From: Hyalomma asiaticum
Lineage: Eukaryota > Arthropoda > Arachnida > Ixodida > Ixodidae
Direction: 5' to 3'
DNA length: 64,000 bases
Assembly: GCA_013339685.2 (NCBI GenBank)
Contig: CM023489.1
Span: 60,057,039 to 60,121,038 of the forward strand
Below the pieces are notes generated by a model that was given only the letters and a program-made list of their open reading frames with translations, searched no databases and was not told where the DNA came from. The translations under genes and the position numbers were made by a program. This document shows, in pieces, positions 32,490-43,876 of this stretch. Every line of letters starts with the position of its first letter. Position 1 is the first letter of the stretch.

Positions 32490-33145
32490 CTGCAGTGTTG
32501 TGTGCGCTGTTCTTCACCGGTGCAAGGTGTCTTTAAGGGCTGTGCGGATTGTCGGTGTGGTAATGACGACGACGAGGAGACAGCAAGGCGACATCTGGTG
32601 CACTGGGGGACGGCCAGAGAGAGCGAAAGAACAGATTGGGAAAACCCGAAGCAAAGACAAGAAGAAAGAACGACGAGGAAGAGAGCTCGCGCTTCGAATC
32701 GAAGCAACCAATTGGAGGCCGCAAGAGCTCGTTGGGAGCGCGTCTCGAAGCGCGACTGCAGCCTTGTACATTCTAGGCTATCTCGACTTCGCTTTTTGGC
32801 CGGGAGCTTACTCAATGGCCCTCTACAGCTGTGTTGGGACTAGTCTTGGCCGTTCCTTGGCTGTCCGGCGGCAGGACGGGCCACGCTACCCTGTCGTCCG
32901 CTGCTGTGTGGAAGCCAGACCTGTCGACATTGTCACCGTCTCCACGGACCCGTCGACGGTACAACGGACCACCCGGTGAAGCGTTACAAACTATTTTCGC
33001 GTGGGGAACTATATAAGCGCATAGAGCTCTTCAGGTAGAATGTAGAACATGGGCTGGTAACAATTATTGCTGCTTTATTACTGCATTAAAAATGCTAATG
33101 GCCTCGTCATTTTGTCGGCAACGAATCTTTTCAGTCCGTCACAGT
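32490..33145 (+). repeat. Probable 5' LTR
   Basis: It shares its early part with 36110-36320. It contains CTATATAAGCGC near 33008, a TATA-like promoter element, about 135 bp before the proposed end near TCCGTCACA. Both edges are approximate. Confidence 0.42.
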
Positions 33146-33296
33146 GATAAACTCTAACCACATATTTCCATCACACTTGGCATCCGCGACTACACGATGA
33201 CGAAGCCGTTTGTACTGAGCAGAATTACAAGCCATCAAGGGCTTATAACACTGGCTGAACACATGGGGCTGCACGGACTAGAGTTAAGGGCATGGG

Positions 33297-34190
33297 TTGG
33301 ACCGAGCGCACGAGGAATCAGCGAAGGCGCGTGAAAAACGGTTCACGGAAAGGGAGGCGGAACGTAAAGGAAAACAAATTGCGCATGATCAAGGACCAGA
33401 AAGAAATCGAAGCCTATCGAGCGTGATAAACCCCCCTAACTTGATACCAGTGTTCAGCGAGGTTCGTGACGATCTGGATGCATATCTAAGAGGTTCGAGC
33501 ATGTAGCCATTGGTCAAATGTGGCTTCGGGAGAAGTAGGCTACACCTCTTAGTTTGTTCCTCAGTGGGGGAGCCTTGAAAGTCTTTGGTCGTCTGTCACC
33601 AGAAGAACCCCTCGGTTACAATGAGACAAAAATGACCTTGCTCCAGAAGTTTTGTTGTAGAGCAGAAGGCTATCGGAAGAAGTTTCGGCAAAGAAAGCTC
33701 GAATACGGCGAAGACAGCAGAGCTTCTTTGACCGTTGGCTGGAAATGTCGAAAACAGAAAAGGACTTTGAGTCCGTGCGCATACTCATTGCCGCTGAACA
33801 ATTCTTTGGTAACTGCCACGGTCGTCTGGCACTTTCTTAAATGGTAAAAAATCTAATACCGTTGAAGAAATGGCGGAAGCTGCTGATACCTTTTTAGAGC
33901 GAGAACAGCAAAGTGACTTACTGACTTTTCCGGAACAAGTCGGAAAACGTCTCCCAAAGAGCAAGATGAGTGCACTCCTACTCAACCTCAGCTTAGATAT
34001 TTTGTTTGTGATCAACAGGGGCACAGATCATCTGAATTCCGTGGAAGCCGAGACGACTTTTCTGTGCGTGTTTTCGTGGACGAGGAGACGATGCGAGTGC
34101 GTGCCCCAAGAGCAGCAGTGGCTCAAAGAAGACGATTACGATAAATCGGCAACGACTAAATTTACAAATGATTTGAAACCCGATAAATAC
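33297..34190 (+). pseudogene. Gag remnant of the RT-less LTR element
   Basis: The first frame (33297-33506) is a charged helix (AREKRFTEREAERKGKQIAH) typical of the N-terminal gag coiled region. Another frame (33554-33847) has AEGYRKKFRQRKLEYGEDSR, matching a conserved capsid helix. A third region near 33995-34060 reads a degraded zinc knuckle with VCDQQGHRSSEF, whose first and last Cys are lost. At least three frame changes separate these parts. Confidence 0.6.
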
Positions 34191-34255
34191 TTCACAAGTG
34201 CCCTCAGAGCACTTACTACAACTACGGAAAACTTGCCTTTATTACATGGAAAGGT

Positions 34256-35800
34256 TTGTCTTCAGAGAAACTAGAAAGGAACGCGCTTGTAGTGCGACGT
34301 TCCCTGGTTCTAAGGTTCGACTGTACGGGTACTACCGCATCGATCGTATTGGCTCATGGCAGTTGTGTCGAGGTAGTGAAAGCTGAAGTAGAGATTCTGT
34401 CACTCTATTTCTCGGGCAGCGCGATAGTCAAGTGTATGACATCGCCATTTTTTGACGTTGTCATCGGAAATGTTCCTGGCTCCCGTGACGCTAACGACCC
34501 AGACACATCGTGGAAGGAATCAGCAAACCAGAGGAAAGCGACCGCTAATAAGACGTCGGCGTGTGGTGTAAACACAAAGCAGGGATGCGGAATGCGTGAC
34601 TTCCCTATGGTTGTTCCCTCAAGCAATGGCCAGCAGAAACAGGCGAATCTGAAATTTTACAGCTGGGAAATGACGCAGCAATTCTTTCGCCACGAACAAA
34701 AGAAAGACAAGACATTGGAAGCGTGTAGGGCAAAAGCAGGCAAGATTATTCGAGGAAAAGGCTCCGCACACCATTCATTTGTTATGGAACAAGGAATCTT
34801 GTACTGCAGTTACCACCTGGCCCCAGGTAGAACGTTTCAACAGGAGGTGGTTGGAAAAGCTTTGCACGCCCAAGTGTTGAATTTGGCTCACGAATCCCCC
34901 GTGTCTGGACACGAAGGTATCAAGAAAACGGACAGAGTTTTGAAATCATTTTATTGACCTGGTATACAGGACGAGGTGCGAAGATACGTGAGATCATGTG
35001 ACGCATGTCAGAAGACATATCCTGAAGGCAAAGTAAGAAAAGCGCTTCTTGAATGTATGCCATTGATCGATACAGCTTTCAAGTGTGTAGCCGTGCGTAT
35101 TATTGGACCTTTGACGCCTGTTTCTCGCAAAGGGAATCTCTACATTCTTACGTAGGCGAATTTTGCCACACGATATCCTGATGCCGTCGCTTTACCCGCC
35201 ATAGATTCAGTAACTCTAGTAGATGGGCTATTGAAAATATTTTCCCGCAAAGGATTTCCACGAGAGATTCTTTGCGGCCAGGCCTCCTGCTTCATGTCGG
35301 ATGTGAAAGATGTGAAAGATCTTTCTGTGCGGCATATAAGTTCGACGCCTTATCATCCGATGTGCAACAGCCTCGACGAGAGATTCAACGCTGCGCAAGC
35401 TGTGCCAAGAGCAGTCATGAGACAGATATCTGGCTCCTCTTTTATTTGCCTATCGAGGGGTACCTCAAGCAAGTATTGTATTGTCCCCTTTTGAATTGAT
35501 ATACGGTGGACATGTACGAGACCTCTGAATATACTCAAGGAACTATGGACTGGGGATGATGTCAAGGAAGCTGTCAAGACCACTTACGGATACGTGCTTC
35601 ATTTGAGAGAACGTCACGAGCAGACTTTGAAGCTGGCGCAAGAACACCTCTGTCAAGCTCAAATCGCTCAAAAGAGGTACTATGACCGAACTTCCAAGAC
35701 CCGAGAGCTCAAAGCTGGTGGCCCGGCTGTCAACTAGGGAAAACAAGCCTCTAATGCATTGGACAGGGCCATTCTCAGTCACCTAAAAGAAGAACGACCA
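34256..35800 (+). pseudogene. Protease-integrase remnant
   Basis: The 34256-34957 frame begins with a protease-like stretch (SIVLAHGSCVEVVKAEVEIL, FFDVVIGNVPGSRDANDP). The DTG triplet is not preserved. A linker of about 80 residues leads into the integrase zinc domain: HESPVSGHEGIKKT, then VRSCDACQKTYPEGK. The core shows IIGPLTPVSRKGNLYILT and FATRYPDAVALPAIDS. The second catalytic Asp block is altered (EILCGQASCFMSDV), while NSLDERFN keeps the Glu. A tail with RYYDRTSKTRELKAGG and a TGPF-like motif ends it. Confidence 0.72.
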
Positions 35801-36079
35801 CGACTATTGGTAGGGCCTGGGACACACAACGAAACTATTCCATTATGACATGCGAAAGCGTTCCGAAGAACGCCAACGAGAGGTCGCTGCTCGGGTTTCG
35901 TTATTCGGCGTTATTCGTCAGTAGGTTTAAACATAGGTGTCTAGCCATAGTGCGGACATAATAGGACTGGTCTTGCTTGTACACTACAGTGGACTTGCCT
36001 GGTCTGGTTATGCAACTCTCTGTACCTTAACTGGAATGTGTTCATTTACTTCTTCCTCTTACTGGAACTAGGTTTTTCG

Positions 36080-36320
36080 TGCGCACACTTCTAAGAGTGT
36101 GCGTTATACTTCTACGGTGCACAGTGTTTTGGGGTGCTGTGCGAGTGTCGGTGTGATGATGACGACGACGAGGAGAGAGTAAGGCAACATCTGGTGAGCT
36201 GGGGGATGGACAGAGACAGCGAAATAACAGATTGGGAACGGGACGCCCGAGCCTGTGTAAGTGGCTGCGAAAGACGCTGTGGCCTCTCCCCCTTACTAGA
36301 GTGTACTGCACGTTTCTAAC
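36080..36320 (+). repeat. Probable 3' LTR fragment
   Basis: It repeats the 32500-32660 sequence with about 75-80 percent identity by eye. It ends without a defined boundary. Confidence 0.42.
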
Positions 36321-36429
36321 GCGTTTGTGCTAGCGTCCCCTTAAATGCGAGATCCCAGCGTTCGAATACAGTGTTTCTCACGTCTTTACATGATGATCGA
36401 CTCGTCGAATTACACGGAAGATTCACGGT

Positions 36430-36485
36430 TTACCGATGATTCCCTCCGGAGCTTCGCCCACTTATCATAATTCACCCCGTGCATA
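36430..36485. repeat. Isolated end of the composite repeat family
   Basis: GGAGCTTCGCCCACTTATCA followed by TAATTCACC is the reverse complement of the left end motif seen at 44262-44283 (GTGAATGATGATGAGTGGGC...). It marks a fragment of the same TIR-bearing family. Confidence 0.6.
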
Positions 36486-36541
36486 TGCTGTAATTTTATT
36501 TCGTAGCAACGGGTATTTCTTGTCTAAAGAAATAAAGAAAT

Positions 36542-36576
36542 AAAGATTAAAGAAGAGCCCCTCTTCTTTAATCTTT
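36542..36576. repeat. Perfect hairpin, 16-bp arms, 3-nt loop
   Basis: The left arm AAAGATTAAAGAAGAG (36542-36557), loop CCC and exact reverse-complement arm (36561-36576). It directly follows an A-rich AAATAAAG tract. Confidence 0.97.
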
Positions 36577-36749
36577 TAAGCTTTGTTTTGAGCTGTCGTG
36601 CAGGATTTTTGCAATACCTGGCACAGAACGGTCCATGTATTCCATAATAATACTTTTTAGGTGGTCCTAGAGATCGTTTACGCTAGCGTCACTGCTTGCA
36701 AACGTGTCAGAATGAAAAGACAACATATTATAGAAGCATCATGCGCCAC

Positions 36750-37400
36750 TGGGAAAATTTGGAAAATGAGGAATGTGCGTTCATTGATACACCAGTGAGT
36801 GGTGGTTATACCATTTCATGATCAGAAATGCATGGCTGAAATTCACATGTAACATAAGGTGTAAGAGTTTGCAACAAATCGAAAGCAAATATCAAGTCGA
36901 CAACTGCTTCACATACTTTTACGTTTTGCTTTTTGACAGTCATCAAGTTCCAATCAATGTTTGCTGCGTTAATATCCCCTCCCAAAATAACTCGACCTTC
37001 TTGTCTTACGTGAAGGGTAATATATTTTTGTAATCAGTGAGATCGAGGGGCTCCTAAGAGGGTGGCCTGTAAACAACGCCAATAACGTACTTCACATTAC
37101 CGTGATAAATTTGCAGAAGAGAGCTTCGACGTTAGGTACATCAGGCATTGTAATGATGCTCAAGAAATTATTGAAGAGAATGCCAACTCCTCCTTCTCTT
37201 GCTCCGCGATCCTTCCTGAACACATTGAAACCAGCTGGTACAAATTTGTTTTGGAGGATCCAATTATTTAGCCAAGTTTCAGTTAACAGAATAATGCTCG
37301 GATCGTGAGCAATTACAATACATTCCTGCTCAGTAGTTTTGTTTAATATACTTCTGCATTTCATGTTTAAAATTCGCATGGATTGGCAAGGGCTCGTCAC
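36750..37400 (-). pseudogene. CR1-like LINE endonuclease N-terminus
   Basis: The minus-strand frame 37400-37092 reads RILNMKCRSILNKTTEQECI, then IILLTETWLN with the catalytic Glu of APE endonucleases, then GFNVFRKDRGAREGGVGILF. Broken frames to about 36850 continue with IGVVYRPPS, the next conserved block. In the element this nuclease nicks target DNA to prime reverse transcription. Its ORF1 partner probably lies at 39180-40150. Confidence 0.78.
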
Positions 37401-37419
37401 TCGTCATTTAGGAGGTGGT

Positions 37420-39170
37420 TTATTTAGCCGGCAGCGTTCATTTCTCTCGTATTATGGGATATTCAAAATGTAGAGTGCCATCTGTCGACACCCCCGCAAG
37501 CGTCGTCCGCCTTGTTCTTCGCGGCACCGGAAACCGAAACTTGTATCTGAGCATGCATCGGCTGCTACCTGCTTCTTGTTTGCGTTCGCTTCGCGATGTG
37601 CCGCTGTACGTGCCACTGTACGCGCAACGTGCATCCGTGACGCACGAGGAACAGCGCAGAACCTGTTACCACCACGCAGGTAATCTTATCGAGGATATTA
37701 GCATTGCGTGTTCTAGGAACAGTACTTGACGCACGTAAAATTGCCTTTTAGCCTCGTTTCTATTCCCCCGTGTACGTGAGTTGCTTTCCCAGTTACAAAA
37801 GCACTGGCCGATTTAAAACGCGTATCATGCACGCACGATCGAGAGTATGATGGCACGCTTTTTGCCTGTACTTTTTTCACGGACGAAAACGAGTGTTCGC
37901 AAAAAAAAAAAATGTGGTGCCTAAGTTATTGGAGTGCGTGGTTTGAGCGTGCACAGAATTTGTTTCAAAGCAATGTGTGTATACTGTGCACCCGCGAAGT
38001 AGTGCGACATGCAATTTTAAGAACGTCCCATTATTAGCACTATAAATATGCCATGCAAGTTTCTTGACACTGCACCATGAATGAATTTTCACCTTCTGTT
38101 TATTTTTTTATGTTGATGTATGTGATCGCTGCTGTAAGAATTTGCGGCCAAGCAGCTTGGACCATCCATCGGCGTGCTCATTGGCAGCTGAAGCAGGCAT
38201 TCGGTGCCATTTCGGAGCATCGCATTGCATCTGTCAACCTGAATCTCGGTGCGCCTAATCAACTGCTTGGCGGTCGCAGTAATATAGGAAACAAAGTTAA
38301 AAGCGCTGGAAACGCTGATATACGGCTCAACGGCACGTAAGGCAACGCAGGCGTGGTCATGTTGTTCCTCTTAAGTCCCGTATTTTCCTCTTTGTATATA
38401 CTGCCCTTCCTCGAAAACGAAAGCTGCGGAGAAGGGTAGCGGTTAAGGCGACCTTGTCGAGCCTCACTTTTTTTTTATGTTCTCAAGAACCAAGCGAGTA
38501 CTTTCAACGCGCATCCCTCCACCTTTGCTAAGGAAAGTACGCAAGGACCTGGCAACACTGGCAACAAGTTTTCATCCGCTGACACACGCACTTGCCGCAT
38601 ACACTAGTCCTCTCAGCAGACTCGGTTCACATCAACAGACGAAGCAGTGGATAAAGTGTGCTCGCGTATCAGAAGTGAAATAGCACCAGCCGCACATGCA
38701 AACGCGACAGTCTGGTATTTCGTAGTCGTTAATGGCTCATGTGTCTTTGTACTGCGTCTTTCTAGATATTATCAAATACACAATTGCGAAGGATAGAGCT
38801 ACCTGCGTCTGGAGAAACGAGAGGTAGAAAGCAGCACAGCAACGCTCAGAAACAACGTAGTTTCGATAACTGAAGCGCGTTTGTAAGCACATTGGTATAA
38901 TTAGCAAAGTGCGGCATTGTATTTTTATACGAGCTCAGCTTAGATCTATCTACACTCGGGCCTCTAGATAGCCGAGAATTCTCTCGAACGCTTGCCTCCG
39001 GTAGGAATTACGCGTCGTAAAATGAGAAATCTTGGCCTGCTATTTCTTTTACGAAGCAGTATGCCTGCAGCAGCTACCTTCCGGGTGGGTACTTCAGTGC
39101 GCCAGACTTTTTTATCGAGTTCTCACGGACCTTTGGGAGCCCAGTGAGCTACCTCGACTTTCCATAGCTG
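37420..39170. other. Unassigned interval between LINE ORF2 and ORF1
   Basis: The two LINE parts should lie close together, so this 1.7 kb is probably an insertion. Open frames 37415-37729 and 38077-38340 (+) lack recognizable domains. I saw no terminal repeats. Confidence 0.35.
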
Positions 39171-39179
39171 GATGACGCC

Positions 39180-40150
39180 GAAAACTGGTGCGTTATCTTG
39201 GCCCGAAAACACCATTAGTGACAGCGTCCCAGCCTCTCCCAATGACAGCGATAGCAGACGATTCCGCGACGGCGCCCAGAGGAACATGGCTGGCGCACCC
39301 AGTGTTTCTAGATCACAATGCGTTACGAAAATCCCTTATTCCACGTCTAAAGAGTACCATCGACACAAAGTTTGCCATGAACGAGTTTAACTTTAGTCCC
39401 CCTTGCTATAGCCCCCGTTGCACACTCCCAAAGACATCGCGCCTATCGCAGATGCTCGGAGAAATCCTGCGAAAGATAGATGTGCCTTTTAGTTAAGAGG
39501 ATTTTCTGAGAATGGCTTCCTTTTCGCGATAATTCAAGAATTGAATGATCACAGGGCGAGTGTTTTCGCCCTTGAAGTCGAGCCTATGAATTCATTCTGT
39601 AGGTAGAGTTGGTACTTGCAGTTTTCCCAAGAAGATACTTTTACACAACTTCCTTTTCTAGCTCCGAAACTCCTTTTCACACAACCTCCTTTTCTAGCTC
39701 ACAACCTCCTTTTCTAGCTTCCTTTTCTAGTTCTACCGAAGTGCCAGTCAAGCCATATATTATGAAGTTGTTTCTGCGGCTTCTGTTCTCCAAGTCCTCT
39801 ATTATTTCAATGACTGAGTCTAATAAAGCAACCCGTTGTCAAGTAGCCTTCTCCATGTCGCGTACTTTATTTGTTAATTTCTTGAGCCTTTAAAGCTGTT
39901 GTTCTATCCCGTTAATCCTTTCAACTAAGGTAGTTATCTTACTCTCCAGTTTGTTTTGGTTGGCTTGGATATTTTATACGGTAGCACAAATTTTATGTTG
40001 GCCGCCTGATAGCTACGTCAGCACATCTTTTTCAGACAGACCGGGATTCGATTCAATGTCAGCACGTGCCCACAAGTTTGTGATAACGGAAGAAAGGCGC
40101 GTAGAAATAAGTTTAGGAAAATGTGGACAAGGCAGCAGCCATAAGAACCG
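39180..40150 (-). pseudogene. CR1/L2-like LINE ORF1 with coiled coil and 2A-like motif
   Basis: Minus-strand translation, with several stops, reads a DIESNPG motif (40040-40060), a long heptad-like coiled coil (NKLESKITTLVERINGIEQQ, later VIEIIEDLENRSRRNNFIIY), then IHRLDFKGENTRPVIIQFLN and REKEAILR. This order matches the ORF1 proteins of L1/L2/CR1-type LINEs: a trimerizing coil followed by an RRM-like RNA-binding domain. The residue after NPG is Leu instead of the Pro required by 2A peptides. Confidence 0.75.
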
Positions 40151-40195
40151 GTCATCACGGTGGTAAGAGTAGGCTAATGAGTAATTACCAGACTA

Positions 40196-40488
40196 TATTA
40201 TAAAGCAGAAAGGGTTTCTCAGCATTCCGTCCGGTTTGCTGCTGCCGGGCTCACTCGTGAACAACGGTGGTGCGAAGCTTTTTATAAGATCTTGAGCGTC
40301 CGCGTGAGATGGCATCGCTGAAGTCCGATGCCAGGCCGGTAGCATGAAAAGGGGGAGTGGCACAACGTCGTCAATACAGCTATCCGCACGTGCTGCTCAC
40401 TCTGGTTCATGGGCGCGTGTCCATTCCTTGCTTGTCACAGCAGCTGAAGCGTGGTCGATCGGTGAGTGCTGTCCTCCGAGAAAAAAAA
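40196..40488 (+). repeat. Direct repeat R, copy 1
   Basis: It aligns with 43950-44243 over about 290 bp, from ATTATAAAGCAGAAA through GGTTCATGGGCGCGTGTCCA to CTGTCCTCCGAGAAAAAAAA. Divergence by eye is around 10-15 percent. It ends in an A run and abuts the 5'-truncated LINE. Confidence 0.85.
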
Positions 40489-42370
40489 ACACAACTCGCT
40501 AGGGGCAGCCACCATAACAGATTGGATAGCTAATAGGGAGAAGCAAAAGCAAACTGCACCGTGCCAGAGCGCTGCAGATTGGAGAGCATCCATTAGGGCC
40601 ATATACAAAAGTACTACACGAAAAATTGTGACCACGGTAGAAACGCCGGCAGTCGACGGGCACCTACTGCACCTCTGGGAGGCTCGGAGAAGTCTGACCA
40701 AGCGATGGAAGAGGCAGAGACACAATAGAAAGCTCAAGATTAGGATAGCCCAGCTTGCGCAGGAAGCCAGTGAGTACGCGCGCCAGCTGCAAGAAACCAA
40801 TTGGCTTCAGTTTTGTGATGACCTCAAAGGCACGCTTAGCACGAAGCGAACGTGGGCTATTCTCCGGAGTATGATAGATCCAGCGGGAACACGGACCACC
40901 ACAAACAGAACGCTGAACTTTATCGAACATGAGTACGATGGCACAGCTGATGCCCTCATTGAGGACATCAAGAGCATCTACGTAGGACCAGAGGACACGC
41001 GATCACGGGAATACAGCTATAATGGGCCTGATAACGTTGAGTTGGACGCGCCTATAACAAGAGCAGAGCTCTACGCAGCTGCGCAGTCTTTCCGAAAAAA
41101 CAATGCTCCGGGTCCGGATCACGTTACAATTGCGATGCTCCGCTACCTGAGTCGGCAATCATTGAAGCAGCTCACGACCTACTTCAACGATAACGTATGG
41201 TCCGAGAACGGGGCAGTACCGGACGACTGGAAAGAGACTACCATCATACTTATAATAAAACCGGCTATACCCAGAGATCTACATAACCTGAGGCCAATAT
41301 CGCTCACGTCGTGCGTAGGGAAGGTTTTTGAGAAGGTGATCCAAACTAGACTCAGCAACTACATCGAGCGGCATGGACTTTTTCCTCACTGCATGCTTGG
41401 TTTCAGACCGCCCGTGTCAGCAGAGGACGCCTTCCTTATGCTCCGGGACGAAGTTTTGGACCCACCTCGCAACAAGGAAGCCCGGATAGTCGTGGCGCTT
41501 GATGTCAAAAAAGCGTTTGACACGATTTCACACCACACAATCCCCGAAGGCCTAGAAGACCTAGGTTGTGGAAGACAGGTGTTTCGGTACGTCCTCAGCT
41601 TCCTTCGCGACATAAAGGCAACGATTGGTCTGGGAAGCACGCACTCTGACATCTTCGCAATGCCCAATCGAGGCGCTCCACAGGGCTCAATCTTGTCGCC
41701 ACTTCTGTTCATCGTCGGAATGAGGCCACTGGCCTTAGAACTTGAACAAGTGCGGGACCTCGGATGCACGATTTACGCCGATGACATCACGCTTTGGGCA
41801 CACCGGAGTTCTTATGGCGAGAGACAAGACCTGTTACAGGAGGCCATAGACAAAGTGGCAACTTTCACCAAACACGCGGGTATGACATGCGCGCCAGAAA
41901 AATCAGAGTTCATCACAGTACGCAGTAAGCGCTGCAAGAAAGCCGGTATCCAGGGGATAGATCTCCATCTCGAGGGCCACGCTATTCGTGAAGTCACCCA
42001 AATGAGAGTGCTTGGCTTACTTATTCAAGAGAACGGCAACGTCAATGCCACAATTCGGAGCTTAAAATTAACCGTCAAGAACGTGGCACGCATTATCCGT
42101 CGAGTGGGACGCAGTTGCAACGGGCTCGCAGAGGAAGAAACAATCAGGCTGGTGCAAGCGTTTGTGATTAACCGAATCACTTACGGCCTCCCGTTCCAAA
42201 GACTCAACCAAACTGAAATGAAGCAGGTCGACACTCTTATCCGAATGGCATACAAATCGGCCCTGGGACTCCCGAACACAGTCAGGACGGAGCGCCTGGA
42301 GCGTTTGGGAATTACAACAAATATGAAGAACATGCAACTGCGGTGCTCATCTCGCAAAGAGAGAGGCTGA
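40466..42370 (+). pseudogene. LINE RT, long open frame
   Basis: The helical linker HLWEARRSLTKRWKRQRHNR leads to the APGPDHVTIAML block, the LRPISLTSCVGKVFEKVI fingers, motif A ALDVKKAFDTISHHTI with both conserved Asp residues, GAPQGSILSPLLF, and motif C TIYADDITLWAH (41770-41805). MRVLGLLIQENG follows, then the thumb FVINRITYGLPFQRLNQTEM. All catalytic residues I can place are intact. The first ATG lies in the flanking repeat, so it is not a natural start. Without endonuclease or an intact C-terminus it is not autonomous. Confidence 0.88.
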
Positions 42371-43086
42371 GTTCCACGCCCCAGGGCCGGTCTATCCTAC
42401 AACGGTTGGGATACGACCCTCGACCTCCGTTCTGTGGAAATAATACAGATTTGTTGCCCCGAGATTTCAGAGATGGACTATACGTCGCACCTATTCCACG
42501 AAATATGAGTGCTAATTACCACACAGGCCGAAGGCAGGCCAGGACGAGAGCCCTGCAGAAGCGATTCGGAAATGACCCAACAGCGTAGTACACGGACGTG
42601 AGCGCAACTTCTCGCAAGGACTTCTACACGATCGCCGCAAGCAACAAAGTCACCACGATAACTGCCATGGTGAAGACCACCTCGGTATGCCACAGCCGAA
42701 GCTGCAGCCGTTGCACTGGCCATACGAGACGCCGACTTTAAGGGTCAGCCGGCTTATGTACTCAGACTCGCAGGCAGCGTGTCGACTCTTCATGCGGGGA
42801 ACGCTACCGCGCGCGGTCACAAGAATTCTCGGCTCATGCCTCGACAATGACCACAGCATAATGTTGTGCCCAGCGCACAACGGACTGGAAGGTAACGAAA
42901 GGGCAGACCGCATCGCTCGAGGAAGCAACGACCGAGCAGCGGGCAGCGCTCTAGAGGAACCTCCATCCATAGTACGCGACATATTAGAGATTCAGAGGAG
43001 GGAGCGACGCACCTTCGGGCCACCGCACCCTAAACTGAATAGAACGCAAGCACGAGACTGACGTCGTATACAGACCAATTCAAACT
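42371..43086 (+). pseudogene. LINE RNase H region
   Basis: A frame break at 42371 separates it from RT. YTDVSATSRKDFYT (about 42593) gives the first acidic strand. The frame 42687-43061 contains YSDSQAACRLFMRG with the third Asp block, then LCPAHNGLEGNERADRIARG with the His and Asp blocks, then PPHPKLNRTQARD before a stop. Frameshifts near 42590 and 42700 interrupt it. Confidence 0.8.
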
Positions 43087-43615
43087 AAGTCGTTTATATA
43101 AGTTCGGTTTATTGAAAAATAATGATGCGATTGCAAGAATAGCTAGGCTAGAGAAAAATTTTCCTGCTTATAATGTGCGTCATCCTGAAGAGTGGTACAT
43201 ATCGAAATGTAGAACAAAATGCGGAAATCAAATGTTAAAGTTTCTACTGCCTGCACTTCTTAACCGCATAAATAGGGAACATCACATTGACATATCCTGC
43301 ATATCACCAAAACAGCTGCGATCTGTGTTTGTATGATGATGTGAATCTCGTGACTACCTTCTTTTTTATGCTTGCATTGTAATCTTTCATTGTTTTTTTA
43401 TGCTTGTATTTCAATCTTCCCTTTTGTGTTTTTTTTTTTGCTTTTTAATGTACATTGTGAAACACTCTTTTTATTTGGTTGTACTTAGCCGCACGTCCTC
43501 TGTGCTACCCTGTGTACCTGGGGGTCAGGGATCCTCAAGCTGTTCTTACAGCTTTTTCCTGCCCTCCTCGTAACATGTCCTGTTGCGGAATAAATTTCAA
43601 TTTCAATTTCAATTT
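43087..43615 (+). mobile_element. CR1/L2-like LINE 3' end nested in copy 3
   Basis: It encodes the last part of a CR1/jockey-type RT: LYKFGLLKNNDAIARIARLE, FPAYNVRHPEEWYISKCRTK, CGNQMLKFLLPALLNRINRE and a stop near 43336. A T-rich 3' region ends in AATAAA followed by a TTTCAA tandem repeat (43590-43614). The host LINE's coding sequence resumes at about 43616. Confidence 0.85.
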
Positions 43616-43876
43616 CGTACCAGCGCCTCAACCTTCTCTGCAATGCACCCAGCCTGTTACAAAAACACCTGTCCGTGGTGTGGCGAAAAATCTACGCTAG
43701 CCCACATCACGTGGGACTGTGCGGCTAGACCAAAAAACATCAACTCACCCCTTCTCAGGGTAGCAGACTTCATTCGGCAGTGGGAGGCACTGCTCGCAAG
43801 CGAGGACCGGCAGAGTCAACTGGCCCTCCTGGACCAAGCTCAACGAGCCGCAAGAGCCAGTGGAGCCCCGGACTGA
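43616..43876 (+). pseudogene. LINE C-terminal Cys/His module
   Basis: After the nested element the frame reads CYKNTCPWCGEKSTLAHITW then DCAARPKN, and later FIRQWEALLASEDRQSQLAL and AQRAARASGAPD before a stop. It matches the C-termini of copies 1 and 4. Confidence 0.82.

Larger units (their letters stand above)
32490..36320 (+). mobile_element. LTR retrotransposon with gag, PR and IN but no RT
   Basis: Two diverged direct repeats, about 32500-32660 and 36110-36240, share TGTCGGTGTG, GACGACGACGAGGAGA, CAACATCTGGTG-like and AACAGATTGGGAA sequence and probably derive from LTRs. Between them, in order, are gag (33297-34190), protease (34260-34500), an integrase zinc region (34860-35030), integrase core (35040-35450) and a GPY/F-like module (about 35740-35800). 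No RT or RNase H is visible. The domain order fits either an RT deletion or a Gmr1-like gypsy with IN before RT and the RT part lost. Confidence 0.65.

Noticed and set aside
32500..32979. 159-codon frame as a protein gene
   Set aside because: It lies in the probable 5' LTR and its start region is repeated at 36110-36240; antisense frames are equally open.
39609..39893. Repeated CCTTTTCTAGCT-like units as a satellite
   Set aside because: Only four short imperfect units, which lie within the LINE ORF1 remnant; a local slippage event explains them.
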